Source: JACQFZ01 sp036381895
GTDB lineage: Bacteria > Pseudomonadota > Gammaproteobacteria > Acidiferrobacterales > Sulfurifustaceae
Direction of reading: 5' to 3'
Assembly: GCA_036381895.1 (NCBI GenBank)
Contig: DASVBY010000045.1
Location: 1 to 64,000, forward strand
DNA length: 64,000 nucleotides
The position numbers were made by a program, and so were the translations under genes. Below are positions 7,363 to 16,221 of this stretch, piece by piece (within the stretch, counting starts at the first letter, position 1; the number at the start of each line of letters is the position of its first letter). Below the pieces are notes generated by a model that did no database searches, was not told the DNA's origin, and saw nothing but the letters and a program-made list of their open reading frames with translations.

Positions 7363-8753
7363 TGACGTCCCAGGCGATTGTCTTCGACGAGGCGCTGATA
7401 CGCCGCTACGACGGCACCGGACCGCGGTACACCTCGTATCCGACCGCGGTGCAGTTCAACGGGGGTTTCGGCGAGGCCGAGTATCGCGCGGCGGCGGCGC
7501 AGAGCGGCGCCGAAGGGAAGGGCGCACCGCTCTCGCTCTACGTGCACCTGCCGTTCTGCGCCACAGTCTGCTTCTATTGCGCGTGCAACAAGATCATCAC
7601 GAAGAACCGCAGGCGTGCCGCGCCCTATCTCGAGGCGCTGCACCGCGAGATCGCCCTGCAGGCGGCGCTGTTCGGGCGCGAGCGCCCGGTCGAGCAGCTG
7701 CACTGGGGCGGCGGTACGCCGACGTTCATCTCGCACGACGAAATGCGCGCGCTCATGGGCGCGCTGCGGCGCGCGTTCCGCCTGCGCGACGACGACGGCG
7801 GCGACTACTCGATCGAGATCGACCCGCGCGAGATCCGCGCCGGTACGCTCGAGCTCCTGCGCGAGCTCGGTTTCAACCGGTTGTCCATGGGAGTGCAGGA
7901 CTTCGATCCCGCGGTGCAGCGCGCCGTCAACCGGATCCAGAGCGAGGAGCAGACGCTGAGCGTGCTGCACGCCGCGCGTGCGCTCGGATTCCGCTCGATC
8001 AACATGGATCTCATCTACGGCCTGCCGCGGCAGACGGTCGAGAGCTTCGGGCGCACGCTGGAGCGCGTGGTCGCCGCCGCACCGGACCGGCTGTCGGTCT
8101 TCAGCTACGCCCACATGCCGGCGCTCTTCAAGACGCAGCGTCAGATCAGGTCCGAAGAGCTGCCTTCGGCCGCCGTAAAGCTCGAGATCCTGCGCCTCAC
8201 CATCGAGCGCCTTACCCGCGCAGGATATGTTTATATAGGTATGGACCACTTCGCGCGACCGGACGACGAGCTCGCACAGGCGCAGCGCCGCGGTACGCTG
8301 CACCGCAACTTCCAGGGATACTCGACGCACGCCGACTGCGATCTCGTCGGCCTCGGGATCACCGCCATCGGCCGGGTCGGCGATACCTACAGCCAGAACG
8401 CGAAGACCATCGACGCGTACGACGCCGCGCTTCGCGCGGGGCGCCTGCCGATATTTCGCGGCATCGCGCTCGATGCGGACGATCGCCTGCGCCGGCGCGT
8501 CATCATGGGGTTGATCTGCGACTTTTTCCTCGATCGGCGCTGCGTCGAAGCCGCGTACGGAATCGAGTTCGAGGACTATTTCCGCACCGAGCTCGCCGAG
8601 CTCCGCGCGATGGAGCGCGACGGACTGATTCGCGTCACGGACGAGCGGCTCGAGGTGCTGCCGCGCGGACGGCTGCTGATCCGCAACATCTGCATGGTGT
8701 TCGACCGCTACCTGCGCGAGCAGCGGGCCGGCGCGTATTCCCGCGTCATATGA
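7359..8753 (+). CDS. hemN: Oxygen-independent coproporphyrinogen III dehydrogenase HemN
   Basis: This radical-SAM enzyme has 464 residues. It carries the HemN cysteine motif C67-x3-C71-x2-C74-x-C76 within YVHLPFC...CNKIIT, followed by HWGGGTPTF and the conserved segment GYVYIGMDHFARPDDEL. It oxidatively decarboxylates coproporphyrinogen III to protoporphyrinogen IX without oxygen and so feeds heme synthesis under anoxia. ATG 7359 overlaps the ubiD stop as ATGA. ATG 7362 immediately follows and could also be used. HemN beside the nir and ubi genes is consistent with control by the upstream FNR box. Codons at 8221-8241 are unusually AT-rich for this gene. Confidence 0.95.
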   Translation: MMTSQAIVFDEALIRRYDGTGPRYTSYPTAVQFNGGFGEAEYRAAAAQSGAEGKGAPLSLYVHLPFCATVCFYCACNKIITKNRRRAAPYLEALHREIALQAALFGRERPVEQLHWGGGTPTFISHDEMRALMGALRRAFRLRDDDGGDYSIEIDPREIRAGTLELLRELGFNRLSMGVQDFDPAVQRAVNRIQSEEQTLSVLHAARALGFRSINMDLIYGLPRQTVESFGRTLERVVAAAPDRLSVFSYAHMPALFKTQRQIRSEELPSAAVKLEILRLTIERLTRAGYVYIGMDHFARPDDELAQAQRRGTLHRNFQGYSTHADCDLVGLGITAIGRVGDTYSQNAKTIDAYDAALRAGRLPIFRGIALDADDRLRRRVIMGLICDFFLDRRCVEAAYGIEFEDYFRTELAELRAMERDGLIRVTDERLEVLPRGRLLIRNICMVFDRYLREQRAGAYSRVI

Positions 8754-8866
8754 GTCGCCGCGGAACGCGCTCATCGAGCTGTCTCGGGCTTCGTCGGATG
8801 CGGATGAACCCCCGATCTCGCCGACATCGGCGGGTACACGTATATCTACTGGAGGAGCATGCGGCA

Positions 8867-9040
8867 ATGATGCGCGCGATGCCCGACATGAAGCACGTCG
8901 AGCCGAACGGGGCCACGGTGCGTCCGGGGAAACGCGGCGGGTTGATCTGGCAGTTCGACGAAGCCGGCGTCGTCGATTTCGCGTGCCTCGTGCCCGGACA
9001 TTTCGAGGCGGGCATGGTCGGGCGCATCGAAGTCGAGTAG
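8867..9040 (+). pseudogene. 5'-truncated cupredoxin (C-terminal copper-site half only)
   Basis: The frame ends with the C-terminal half of a plastocyanin/azurin-type protein: MMRAMPDMKH, NGATVRPGKRGG, then FACLVPGHFEAGMVG. The last segment has the type-1 copper ligand pattern Cys-x4-His-x4-Met. The signal peptide, the first beta-strands and the N-terminal histidine ligand are missing. Homology seems to begin a few codons upstream (EEH), before any good start. A GGAGGAG at 8851-8857 stands 9 nt before ATG 8867, so a 57-residue peptide could be made, but it could not complete a normal copper site. A decayed gene beside the copper ATPase gene is the best reading. Confidence 0.65.
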
Positions 9041-9083
9041 GACCGGCGGATCGGCCTGCTCCCGCGGGCCGGTCTGCCTTTTT
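9041..9083 (+). terminator. Possible intrinsic terminator
   Basis: GACCGGC (9041-9047) pairs with GCCGGTC (9068-9074) across a 20-nt loop and is followed after TGCC by TTTTT. It would end transcription coming from ubiD-hemN and the cupredoxin remnant. The loop is long, so the call is moderate. Confidence 0.4.
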
Positions 9084-9252
9084 ACCGGGCATGGGCGCCG
9101 ACATGCGCCGCCGGCAAGCGGCACCCCGGCCCGCTTTCGGGGCCGTGCGCCGTGCGGCCGTGCTTTCAGCCGTCCGGCCGGCTGGTTAGGCTGGGGACCA
9201 TAGGCGATTTCGGACGGCGGCCATAGGGCTGCAGCACCCGACGAGGTGAAGC

Positions 9253-11319
9253 ATGCGGCACGAACACGGCACGGAGCCCGCGGCCACCGGGCAGGCGCAC
9301 GACCACTCGGCGATGGTGGGGGAGTATCGCCGGCGCTTCGGCGTATCGGTCGTATTGACCGTTCCCGTCCTGCTCCTTGCGGGAAGCTTCTGGGAGCTTT
9401 TCGGTCTGCGGGCGCCGGTGCGCTTCCCGGGCGCGCACTACGTCTCGTTCGCGCTCGCGAGCATCATCTATTTCTACGGCGGATGGCCTTTCCTCGCGGG
9501 ATCTGTCGGCGAACTGCGCCGGCGGCTGCCCGGCATGATGACGCTCGTCGCCGTCGCCATCACCGCGGCCTACGTTTACTCGACCGCTGTGGCTTTCGGT
9601 CTGCCCGGCATGGGCTTCTACTGGGAGCTCGCCACCCTGATCGATGTCATGCTGCTCGGGCATTGGCTCGAGATGCGTTCGGTCATGGGCGCGTCGAGTG
9701 CGCTCGAGGCGCTGGTGCGGCTGCTGCCGTCGGAGGCCCACCGGTTGCGGCCCGACGGCAGCACCGAAGAGGTGCCGATCGCCGCGCTGCGCGTGGGCGA
9801 GCGCGTGCTGGTGAAGCCGGGCGAGCGGGTGCCGACCGACGGGTTGATCGTGTCCGGCCGCAGCGCGATGGACGAGTCCATGCTCACCGGGGAATCGAAG
9901 CCGGTCGACAAGCGCGAGGGGATGCGCGCGATCGCGGGCGCCGTGAACGGCGAAGGCGCGCTCATCCTGCGGATCGAGAAGACCGGCAGCGAAACCTATC
10001 TCGCGCAGGTGATGAACATGGTGCGGGCAGCGCAGGAGTCGCGCTCGCGCACCCAGGATCTCGCCAACCGCGCGGCCGTCTGGCTCACCCTGGTAGCGCT
10101 CGGCGGCGGCGCGCTCACGTTCCTCGCGTGGCTGACGTTCGGTCGGGACATCGATTTCGCGGTCGAGCGCTCGGTTACCGTCATGGTCATCGCCTGTCCG
10201 CACGCGCTCGGGCTCGCGGTGCCGCTCGTCGTCGCGGTCAGCACCGGCCTCTCGGCCGGCCACGGCCTCCTCATTCGCGACCGCGCCGCGTTCGAGCGCG
10301 CACGCCATCTCCGGGCCGTCGTCTTCGACAAGACCGGCACGCTGACCGAGGGGCGCTTCGGCGTCACGGACATCGTGCCCCTTGCGGATCGAACGGAAGA
10401 CGAATGTCTGCGGTTCGCCGCCGCGCTCGAAAGCCGGTCGGAGCACCCGATCGCACGAGGCGTCACGCGCGCCGCGCGCGAGCGCGGGATGGTGCTGCCG
10501 CCGGTGGAGCGGTTCCGCAACCTCACCGGCCGCGGGGCCGAGGCGATGATCGAGGGCCGCCGGGTCCTGGTCGTGAGCCCGGGGTACGCGCGCGAGCACG
10601 GACTGGCGACGACGAACGCGCGCATCGCGCGACTCGAGGAGGAAGGAAAGACGACGGTGTACCTGGTCGTCGATGGCGTTGCGGCCGCGGTGATCGGGCT
10701 CGCCGACATCGTGCGGCCCGAAGCGCGCGGCGCGATCGAGCGTCTGAAAACGATGGGCATGCAGTGCATGATGCTCACCGGGGACTCCCGGGCGGTGGCG
10801 GCCGCGGTCGCGGGGCAGCTCGGTCTCGACGACTATTTCGCCGAGGTCCTGCCCGATCAGAAGGCGGAAAGGATCAAGGCGGTGCAGGCGCGCGGGCTGA
10901 CGGTCGCGATGGTCGGGGACGGGGTGAACGACGCGCCGGCCCTGGTCCAGTCCGATCTCGGCATCGCCATCGGCGCCGGTACCGACGTGGCGATCGAGTC
11001 GGCGGACGTGGTGCTCGTGCGCAGCGATCCGAGCGATGTGGCCGCAATCCTCGACCTCGCGCGCGCGACTTATAAGAAGATGGTGCAGAACCTGCTCTGG
11101 GCGACCGGGTACAACGCCGTTGCCATCCCCCTCGCGGCCGGCATCGCCGCACCCTGGGGCATCCTGCTCACGCCCGCCGCGGGTGCGGTGCTCATGTCCG
11201 TGAGCACCGTCATCGTGGCGATCAACGCGCGGCTCCTTGCGGTGGAAGGCGCGGACGATCGCGGTCGCGTGCGGCAAGCCCCGGCAGCGCGCTTGCCTGC
11301 CGGCACCGGCTGTCTATAG
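9253..11319 (+). CDS. copB: Copper-translocating P-type ATPase, CPH type (CopB-like)
   Basis: This is a P1B heavy-metal ATPase of 688 residues. The motifs in order are the actuator TGES (212-215), the membrane metal-site CPH (C315-P-H317), the phosphorylation site DKTGT (D359) and the hinge GDGVND (555-560). CPH instead of CPC is characteristic of the CopB (P1B-3) group, which exports copper from the cytoplasm. There is no N-terminal Cys-x2-Cys metal-binding domain, only a short His-containing tail (HEHG, HDHS). The upstream 70 bases hold no regulator site that I can name with confidence. The neighbouring truncated cupredoxin suggests a former copper-handling locus. Confidence 0.93.
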   Translation: MRHEHGTEPAATGQAHDHSAMVGEYRRRFGVSVVLTVPVLLLAGSFWELFGLRAPVRFPGAHYVSFALASIIYFYGGWPFLAGSVGELRRRLPGMMTLVAVAITAAYVYSTAVAFGLPGMGFYWELATLIDVMLLGHWLEMRSVMGASSALEALVRLLPSEAHRLRPDGSTEEVPIAALRVGERVLVKPGERVPTDGLIVSGRSAMDESMLTGESKPVDKREGMRAIAGAVNGEGALILRIEKTGSETYLAQVMNMVRAAQESRSRTQDLANRAAVWLTLVALGGGALTFLAWLTFGRDIDFAVERSVTVMVIACPHALGLAVPLVVAVSTGLSAGHGLLIRDRAAFERARHLRAVVFDKTGTLTEGRFGVTDIVPLADRTEDECLRFAAALESRSEHPIARGVTRAARERGMVLPPVERFRNLTGRGAEAMIEGRRVLVVSPGYAREHGLATTNARIARLEEEGKTTVYLVVDGVAAAVIGLADIVRPEARGAIERLKTMGMQCMMLTGDSRAVAAAVAGQLGLDDYFAEVLPDQKAERIKAVQARGLTVAMVGDGVNDAPALVQSDLGIAIGAGTDVAIESADVVLVRSDPSDVAAILDLARATYKKMVQNLLWATGYNAVAIPLAAGIAAPWGILLTPAAGAVLMSVSTVIVAINARLLAVEGADDRGRVRQAPAARLPAGTGCL

Positions 11320-11351
11320 TCAGAGTTAAAAAAAACGATTCGTCCTCGAAG

Positions 11352-11399
11352 CTCCGCGCGGCAGGGGTGCGCGCGGAGCGGCACCCGCGTTCCGCGGGT
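11352..11399. repeat. Two tandem GC-rich hairpins after copB
   Basis: CTCCGCGCG (11352-11360) pairs perfectly with CGCGCGGAG (11370-11378). Immediately afterwards ACCCGCG (11383-11389) pairs with CGCGGGT (11393-11399). No T-run follows on the plus strand, so factor-dependent termination or mRNA 3'-end protection is more likely than an intrinsic terminator. The A-run at 11329-11336 precedes the pair. Confidence 0.5.
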
Positions 11400-11505
11400 C
11401 GTTGCTCGAGCTCATACCGGGTTCAACCGGCGGCGTCCCGCAAGGGAGCGCCGAGCCGTGCGCTCGACGACGCAGGCAGGTCCTCGTTCGCAACAGGAGA
11501 CGGGT

Positions 11506-12708
11506 ATGCTCAGGCGGTTGTTGTTCGCTGCAGTCTCGTGGATGCTTGCGACAGGGATGGTGAAGGCGGAACTTTCCGACGGCGTTATCAAGATCGGCGT
11601 GCTCTCGGATTTTTCGGGCCCGTACGCGGAGATCGGGGGCACCGGTTCGGCGCTCGCCGCGCGGATGGCGGTCGAGGACTTCGGCGCCGCGCAGAAGGGC
11701 ATGCGCGTCGAGATCGTGTCGGCCGATCACAAGAACAAGCCGGAGATCGGAGCCGAGATCGCGCGGCGCTGGTACGACGCCGAGGGCGTCGACGTGATCG
11801 TGGACGTGCCCACCTCCTCGGTGGCGCTCGCGGTTCACGAGATCACGCGCGCCAAAGGGAAAGCCTTCCTCGCGTCCGGACCCGGCAGTTCCGATCTCAC
11901 GGGCAAGGCGTGCTCGCCCAATACCGTCCACTGGACCTACGACACCTGGGCGCTCGCGAACGGTACCGGATCGGTGATCGTGCTGACGGGCGGAAAGAAG
12001 TGGACGTTTCTCACCGCCGACTATGCCTTCGGCCACGCGCTGCAGCGCGACACGGAGGCCGCCGTGGTGAGCGCCGGCGGGCAGCGCGTGGACAACATCG
12101 TGCATCCGTTTCCGAACGCGGATCTCACGCCGTTCCTGCGCAAGGCGCTCGCGACCGATGCCGACATCATCGGGCTCGCGAACGCAGGCAGCGACACCAC
12201 CAACGCGCTCAAGCAAGGCGCGGCGATGGGCATTGCGCGGCGCGGCAAGCAGTTCGCGGGCCTGCTCGTGTTCATCAGCGATGTGCATACGGTCGGCCTC
12301 GAGACCGCGCAGGGTCTGCTGCTCACCTCGGCGTTCTACTGGGACCTCAACGACAAAACGCGCGAGTGGGCGCAGCGCTTCTTCCGGGAGCAGCAGCGCA
12401 TGCCGACGATGGTCCACGCCGGCGTGTACAGCTCCGTGCTGCACTATCTGCGCGCGGTCGAGGCCCTCGGCGCGGACGATGGAACGCGCGTGGTCGCGAA
12501 GATGAAGCGGCTACTCGCGAACGACCCGCTGTTCGGCGTCGGCCGCATCCGTCGCGACGGGCGCAAGATCCATCGGCTCTACCTGTTCGAGGTGAAGAAG
12601 CCGTCGCAGTCCAAAGGGCCGTGGGATTATTACCGCCTGCGCGGCATCATCCCGGCGGATACCGCGTTTCGCTCGGAACGGGAGGGCGGCTGCCGCCTCG
12701 GGCGGTGA
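11506..12708 (+). CDS. Orphan periplasmic substrate-binding protein (branched-chain amino acid ABC type)
   Basis: The protein has 400 residues and a signal peptide of about 22 residues ending near MVKA. A Peripla_BP_6 domain follows, beginning VIKIGVLSDFSGPYAEIGG. Phrases such as TYDTWALANGT, FLTADYAFGHALQRD and FPNADLTPFL are typical of the LivJ-like receptors that bind aromatic or carboxylic solutes. An AGGAGA Shine-Dalgarno just upstream supports ATG 11506. No permease or ATPase gene lies beside it, so it either borrows another transporter's membrane parts or serves a sensory role. It converges with asmA with only 2 nt between stops. The ligand is unknown. Confidence 0.85.
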   Translation: MLRRLLFAAVSWMLATGMVKAELSDGVIKIGVLSDFSGPYAEIGGTGSALAARMAVEDFGAAQKGMRVEIVSADHKNKPEIGAEIARRWYDAEGVDVIVDVPTSSVALAVHEITRAKGKAFLASGPGSSDLTGKACSPNTVHWTYDTWALANGTGSVIVLTGGKKWTFLTADYAFGHALQRDTEAAVVSAGGQRVDNIVHPFPNADLTPFLRKALATDADIIGLANAGSDTTNALKQGAAMGIARRGKQFAGLLVFISDVHTVGLETAQGLLLTSAFYWDLNDKTREWAQRFFREQQRMPTMVHAGVYSSVLHYLRAVEALGADDGTRVVAKMKRLLANDPLFGVGRIRRDGRKIHRLYLFEVKKPSQSKGPWDYYRLRGIIPADTAFRSEREGGCRLGR

Positions 12709-12710
12709 CG

Positions 12711-14603
12711 CTACTGTCTCCCGCGCTCGGCGCCGCGCGGCATACGCTTCGGCGGCGTGTCGGCGAGGAGCTTCCGGCAGTTCTCATCCTGGGCGACGCC
12801 CGGCTCGACGAGCGGCACCAGCGCCGCGAGCGGGCCGAGCAGGGTGCCGAGCGCGAGCGCGGCGGCGCCGCGGCCGGCGCTGGTGCTCGCGTCGACGGAC
12901 GGGCTGGCGAACGAGCCGCTGATGCCGATCGGCCCGCGCGCGGACAGTATGCTCGCGTCCTTCGGGAACGTGCGGATCGTGAGATCCAGCGTCTCGGCGG
13001 ACAGATTGATCATTCCGTCGAGCGTGATCGCGCTGTCGCGCGTGTCGAGCACGACCGGCTGCGGCCGCAGCACGCCGTCCTTCGCGTCGAACGCCATGAA
13101 GGCGCAGCGGATCGGCGTCTGCTCTTCGGCCTGGCCGGCGACGAGGAGCAGCTCGCCGAGATCGACGCCGATCGCCTCGATCAGGTCTGCGCGAATCGAG
13201 CCCTCGCGCATCACGACCAGCACCTGCCCGTCGAGATTGCCGAGCAGCTTCTCGATGTCGGCCCCGCTCGAGCGCAGATCGATGCGCCCGCTGATCTGCC
13301 CGGTCATCGCCGGCTGCCGCCCGGTGGCTGCGGATTCGACCTTGAGTCCGCCGAGCGTGAGCCGCACGATCGCGACCGGCACGGGCGGCCGGGCATCGAA
13401 TTCGAGCGCCCCCTCGATCCGGCCGTGCGCCACCGCGAGCGAGAGCGGCCGCACCGTCAGGCGCCCCTTCTCGAGCGTGAGCACCAGCGCGAGATCGCGC
13501 ACCGGCACCGGCGCGTTCACGACGGCACCGACCCGCAGGTCGACCCGGGCATCGAGCTGGCGCAGCGGCGCCAGCTCGATGGGCATGGACGGAATGAGCT
13601 CCTTGGGTCCGCGGGCCCGGCGTTCCGGCGCCCGGCGGCGGGATTGCGGCTGCCGCGGCAGCTCGAGGCGGTTGAGGCGCAGCGTGGCCTGCAGCCTCGG
13701 CGGTACGGCGTCGGCGTCGAGCCGCGCGTCGCCGGTGAGGCGCTGCGCGCCGAGCGCGGCGTCGATACCTTCCGCTAGCCAGTGACTGCGGTCGCGCGTC
13801 ACGCGGGCGCTGAGCGCGAGATCGGCGCGGCGCAGCGCCGCGGGAACGGACACGAAGCCGAGCTTCACCGAGCCGGGCAGGTGCAGCGCCAGCTCGAGAT
13901 CGGGCCGCGCGGTGGTGCCCGTGATTCGCAGTGTACCGTCGGCGATTGCCACGGTGCCGTCGATGTCGAAGTTCAGGCGCTCATCGAGCGGACGCGCCTC
14001 GATATCGAGGCGCACCGGCTGCGACTCGAGCCGGGCCGCGCCGGTGAGGCGGGCGGCGCCCTGCGCCGGCAGCGCGCCGACGATGCGCTCGAGCGGCAGG
14101 TCGATCGGTTCCCTGAGCGCGGCGTCGACGTAGGTGACGCGGCCGCCGCGCACCTCCAGATGCTCGATCACGGGGAGCGCGGGCGGCGGCTCCTCCTTTT
14201 CCGGCGCCTTCTCGAAGTCCCAGTTGACTTCGCCCGCCTCGTTGCGAATCAGATGCAGACGTGGATCGGTGATCAGCAGGCGCCGCAGCACGACGTCGCC
14301 GCGAAGGAGCGGGGCCACCGCCAGCTCGAGCTGCAGGTCGCGTAGCGCGAGCAGCGGCTGCGGCGAGGGCAGCGAGCCGGCGACCCGAAGGCCGCGGATG
14401 CGCACGCCGATCGTCTGCAGGCCCGCATCGATATCGAGCTCGCCTTCGATGCGGACGTCGGTTCCGACGGCATCGCCGACGCGGGCCGCGATTCCGTCCT
14501 TGACCGCGTTCCAGTCGAACCAGCGCAGCAGCGCCGCCGCGAGGAGCAGCAGGAACAGGAGTACGGCCAGCGTCGCGAGCGCAACCCGCGCGACCGTGTG
14601 CAT
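12711..14603 (-). CDS. AsmA family protein
   Basis: The protein has 630 residues. ATG 14603 places one N-terminal transmembrane segment (VARVALATLAVLLFLLLLAAALL) at the very start, as in AsmA proteins. A long periplasmic region of repeated beta-strand modules follows, with the AsmA-type phrase RDLQLELAVAPLLRGDVVLRRLLITDP split over its first 130 residues. The family bridges the periplasm and is linked to phospholipid transport to the outer membrane. The open frame continues 127 codons upstream, but that extension is Arg/Pro-rich and non-homologous. The gene appears monocistronic. Confidence 0.88.
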   Translation of the reverse strand: MHTVARVALATLAVLLFLLLLAAALLRWFDWNAVKDGIAARVGDAVGTDVRIEGELDIDAGLQTIGVRIRGLRVAGSLPSPQPLLALRDLQLELAVAPLLRGDVVLRRLLITDPRLHLIRNEAGEVNWDFEKAPEKEEPPPALPVIEHLEVRGGRVTYVDAALREPIDLPLERIVGALPAQGAARLTGAARLESQPVRLDIEARPLDERLNFDIDGTVAIADGTLRITGTTARPDLELALHLPGSVKLGFVSVPAALRRADLALSARVTRDRSHWLAEGIDAALGAQRLTGDARLDADAVPPRLQATLRLNRLELPRQPQSRRRAPERRARGPKELIPSMPIELAPLRQLDARVDLRVGAVVNAPVPVRDLALVLTLEKGRLTVRPLSLAVAHGRIEGALEFDARPPVPVAIVRLTLGGLKVESAATGRQPAMTGQISGRIDLRSSGADIEKLLGNLDGQVLVVMREGSIRADLIEAIGVDLGELLLVAGQAEEQTPIRCAFMAFDAKDGVLRPQPVVLDTRDSAITLDGMINLSAETLDLTIRTFPKDASILSARGPIGISGSFASPSVDASTSAGRGAAALALGTLLGPLAALVPLVEPGVAQDENCRKLLADTPPKRMPRGAERGRQ

Positions 14604-14969
14604 GATGCGCGATTCCTCGAGCCCGGCGGCTCCGAGCATGCCGGCGGCCGGCGAAGCAGGCGGGTAACGTTGCGACTCCGGCGCGCGGGGAAAGTTTCGC
14701 CGGCAGCGACCGTCGAGACGGCGTTGCGATCTGGGGCGGGATAGGCTGCGAAGACCGCACTCGAAGGAGGGGAATCCGAGATTTCCTTGAAAATGCGGGT
14801 CCTTGGCTTGAGCCGGTTCGTCGGGTGCGGTAGTAATAGAATCGTGGCCGCGACTGCAACGGCGCGTTGCGCCTCGTGCAACTCGGTCGCATTCCAAGAA
14901 CTGCCGGCTCCGTGTTGCCTCAAGGGGAAAGGGAGATGTGCGGCGCCCGCGCCGCGAGGGAACGTGCCC
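14604..14969. other. Divergent intergenic region asmA / receiver gene
   Basis: This 366-base gap separates two divergently transcribed genes. It is more AT-rich near 14780-14845, where TTGAAA (14787-14792) and TAGAAT (14837-14842) resemble promoter hexamers, but they are not correctly spaced with each other. No gene or RNA was recognised. Confidence 0.5.
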
Positions 14970-15395
14970 ATGACGGCTGCACACGAACCGATTCGCGTAC
15001 TGCTAGTTGATGACAATCGGGACGTCGCCGACAGTCTTGCCTGCGCGCTTGCGCTCGACGGCGTGGACGTCGAGGTCGCCTACGAAGCCGAATCCGCACT
15101 CGACAAGGCGCGCAAGTTCGTCCCGCAGGCGGTGATCCTGGACCTGATCCTTCCGGGTATCGATGGCTATGTGCTCGCGCAGTCGCTGCGCGGCGCCTGC
15201 AGCGGCGCTTTTCTCGTCGCGTATACGGGCGACGGCACCGAGGCCGCGCGGCTGCGTTGCGCGAACGCCGGCATCGACGCCTACGTGCTGAAGCCCGCAG
15301 ATCCGCGCGAGCTTCTGGGCATGATACTGCGTGCAACGGGCAGAACGTCTTCGGAGGCATGGGCCCGCGTCGCCGGCGCGAGCCCCGGCAGCTGA
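14970..15395 (+). CDS. Stand-alone response regulator receiver protein
   Basis: The protein has 141 residues and consists of one CheY-like receiver with no output domain. The acidic pair D14-D15, the phosphoacceptor D58 (in VILDLILPG), T86 and K108 are all in place, so it should be phosphorylatable. The C-terminal tail after about residue 125 is short and low-complexity. No histidine kinase gene is in the window. It could act as a single-domain adaptor or phosphate sink; its partner is unknown. Confidence 0.88.
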   Translation: MTAAHEPIRVLLVDDNRDVADSLACALALDGVDVEVAYEAESALDKARKFVPQAVILDLILPGIDGYVLAQSLRGACSGAFLVAYTGDGTEAARLRCANAGIDAYVLKPADPRELLGMILRATGRTSSEAWARVAGASPGS

Positions 15396-15597
15396 AGCGC
15401 AGGACACTGTCCGTTCGCGGGTGAGCTGCCTGGACGCGCGCGTCACGTCTTGCTTCCTCGGCGTCCGCTTCGATATCACTAAAATAGCCGCGCGGGCCCG
15501 TCGCCCGCGAATGGCGTTCTCTTGAACGGCACTTTGGACAACACGGGCGCCCGTCGAGCGCTCCTCGGGCTGCCGCTTTATGCATTGGGGGCAAGCC

Positions 15598-16131
15598 ATG
15601 GATTGGCTCTTCGGGATCGATTGGGCAAAGACGTTTCGGCCGGAACTGCCGCTACTCGAGATCGTCCTGCGCGGCACCTGCATGTACCTCGGAATCTTCG
15701 TCATCATGCGGCTGCTGCTCCGCCGGGAAGCGGGCATGGTGGCGGTTCCCGACATCCTGTTGATCGTACTGCTCGCCGATGCGGCGCAGAACGGGCTCGC
15801 GAACGGTTACAGCTCCATCATCGACGGACTGTTGCTGGTCGGTGTGTTGATCTCGTGGAACCTGGTGCTCGACCGGCTCGCTTACTACATCCCGGCCGTC
15901 GAGCGCTTCGTGCATCCTCCGCCGCTGCCGCTCGTGCGCAACGGCCGCCTGCTGCGCGCCAACCTCAAGCGCGAGTACATTTCGCATGAAGAGCTCTGGA
16001 CGCAACTGCGGGCGCAGGGGATCGAGAGCCTGGCGGAAGTGCGGTCGGCGCAGATCGAGGCGGACGGCACGGTGACCGTGATCCGGCGCGACCATGCGGA
16101 CACTGCGCCGACGCGCCGGCGCATCCCGTGA
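15598..16131 (+). CDS. DUF421 / YetF-like inner-membrane protein
   Basis: The protein has 177 residues with about three N-terminal membrane segments (around residues 18-38, 48-66 and 68-90), followed by a cytoplasmic YetF domain. The domain's signature region is PPLPLVRNGRLLRANLKREYISHEELWTQLRAQGI. The family's molecular function is not established. A G-rich stretch before ATG 15598 serves as a plausible ribosome-binding site; ATG 15580 would add six residues. The sequence just upstream (15478-15486) is locally AT-rich and might hold a -10, but no matching -35 is seen. Confidence 0.85.
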   Translation: MDWLFGIDWAKTFRPELPLLEIVLRGTCMYLGIFVIMRLLLRREAGMVAVPDILLIVLLADAAQNGLANGYSSIIDGLLLVGVLISWNLVLDRLAYYIPAVERFVHPPPLPLVRNGRLLRANLKREYISHEELWTQLRAQGIESLAEVRSAQIEADGTVTVIRRDHADTAPTRRRIP

Positions 16132-16221
16132 CCCGGCCGGCCCGGCGCGAACCGACGCCTGGGGAGGTCGACTCGCCCCGTGCAAGGGTAAAGGGTAGTA
16201 GTGCCGGTCCCCGGCGCTGCG

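Noticed and set aside
9184..9252. CueR- or CopR-type operator before copB
   Set aside because: I looked for a dyad in a 19-bp spacer or a direct-repeat cop box and saw only GC-rich sequence with no convincing symmetry.
14787..14842. Promoter for the receiver gene from TTGAAA and TAGAAT
   Set aside because: The hexamers are 44 bp apart, so they cannot form one sigma-70 promoter; no better pair was found.
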